Assembly (NCBI GenBank): GCA_025457905.1
Contig: JALOTM010000106.1
Location: forward strand, 1 to 6,504
DNA length: 6,504 nt
Origin: Methanomassiliicoccales archaeon
Lineage (GTDB): Archaea > Thermoplasmatota > Thermoplasmata > Methanomassiliicoccales > UBA472
Direction: 5' to 3'
Position numbers and translations under genes: made by a program. The notes under the pieces are model-generated. The model did no database searches. It was not told the origin of the DNA and saw only the letters and a program-made list of their open reading frames with translations. Positions within the stretch are counted from its first letter, which is position 1; the number at the start of each line of letters is the position of its first letter. Below are positions 6,413 to 6,504 of the stretch, in pieces.

Positions 6413-6421
6413 TCTTCTTTT
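6413..6421 (+). terminator. Possible T-rich terminator after tRNA-Ala
   Basis: TCTTCTTTT directly follows the tRNA 3' end. Archaeal RNA polymerase commonly terminates in such T-rich tracts without a hairpin. It is the strongest T-run close to the gene, but it is short. Confidence 0.4.
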
Positions 6422-6439
6422 GGTTATGAACGCACTTTC

Positions 6440-6447
6440 TTTATATA
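6440..6447 (+). promoter_or_regulatory. TATA box of the gene starting at 6472
   Basis: TTTATATA is the best match to the archaeal box A consensus in the window. Its centre is about 28 bases before the ATG at 6472, so the predicted transcription start falls on or within a few bases of the start codon, implying a leaderless message. No Shine-Dalgarno sequence precedes the ATG, in agreement. Confidence 0.7.
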
Positions 6448-6471
6448 CTAGTCTATTCATTACTTACATCC

Positions 6472-6504
6472 ATGGCACCTCGCAAGTCATCCATCCTGAA
6501 CGAG
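6472..6504 (+). CDS. N-terminus of an unidentified protein (cut by window edge)
   Basis: An ATG at 6472 opens a frame of 11 codons (MAPRKSSILNE) that runs off the window. The perfect TATA box at 6440-6447 and the lack of any leader support this as a real leaderless start. The fragment is too short to assign; the only visible trait is a basic, Ser-containing N-terminus. Confidence 0.6.
   Translation, partial: MAPRKSSILNE

Overview
The window reads as a stretch of ordinary archaeal chromosome. The evidence is an archaeal/eukaryotic-type elongation factor 1-alpha (EF-1A) followed directly by archaeal-type ribosomal protein S10, TATA-box promoters placed about 26 bases before starts (some leaderless), and a tRNA gene without an encoded CCA. 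Base composition is high in GC. The EF-1A and S10 sequences would fit a GC-rich Thermoplasmatota lineage such as Methanomassiliicoccales, but that assignment is inference from memory of the families, not a computed placement.

Layout on the + strand: the C-terminal two thirds of EF-1A (1-889, cut by the window edge); rpsJ (925-1236); a 121-base pyrimidine-rich gap; an MscS-type mechanosensitive channel (1358-2287); dihydroxy-acid dehydratase ilvD (2318-3964); a small GNAT acetyltransferase coupled to ilvD (3974-4435); and a two-domain metallophosphatase/5'-nucleotidase-family protein (4492-5829). A zinc-ribbon protein of unknown function (5840-6151, - strand) runs convergently into the nucleotidase. 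After a 186-base gap come tRNA-Ala(UGC) with its own promoter (6338-6411) and the first 11 codons of an apparently leaderless gene (6472 onward). No stretch of more than 300 bases lacks a gene.

The genes do not form one pathway. EF-1A and S10 are the conserved archaeal translation pair. ilvD (branched-chain amino acid and pantothenate precursors) and the GNAT gene look translationally coupled. The channel, the nucleotidase-family protein, the zinc ribbon and the tRNA are separate units.

I found no convincing new multi-gene system. The best second-look item is the nucleotidase-family protein: it keeps most metal ligands and the full C-terminal domain but appears to have lost, in frame, about 40 residues carrying the catalytic Asn-His (GNHE) motif. 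Lesser items are the double metal-site zinc-ribbon protein, a basic insert in the MscS C-terminal domain, and an A7-C66 mismatch in the tRNA-Ala acceptor stem.
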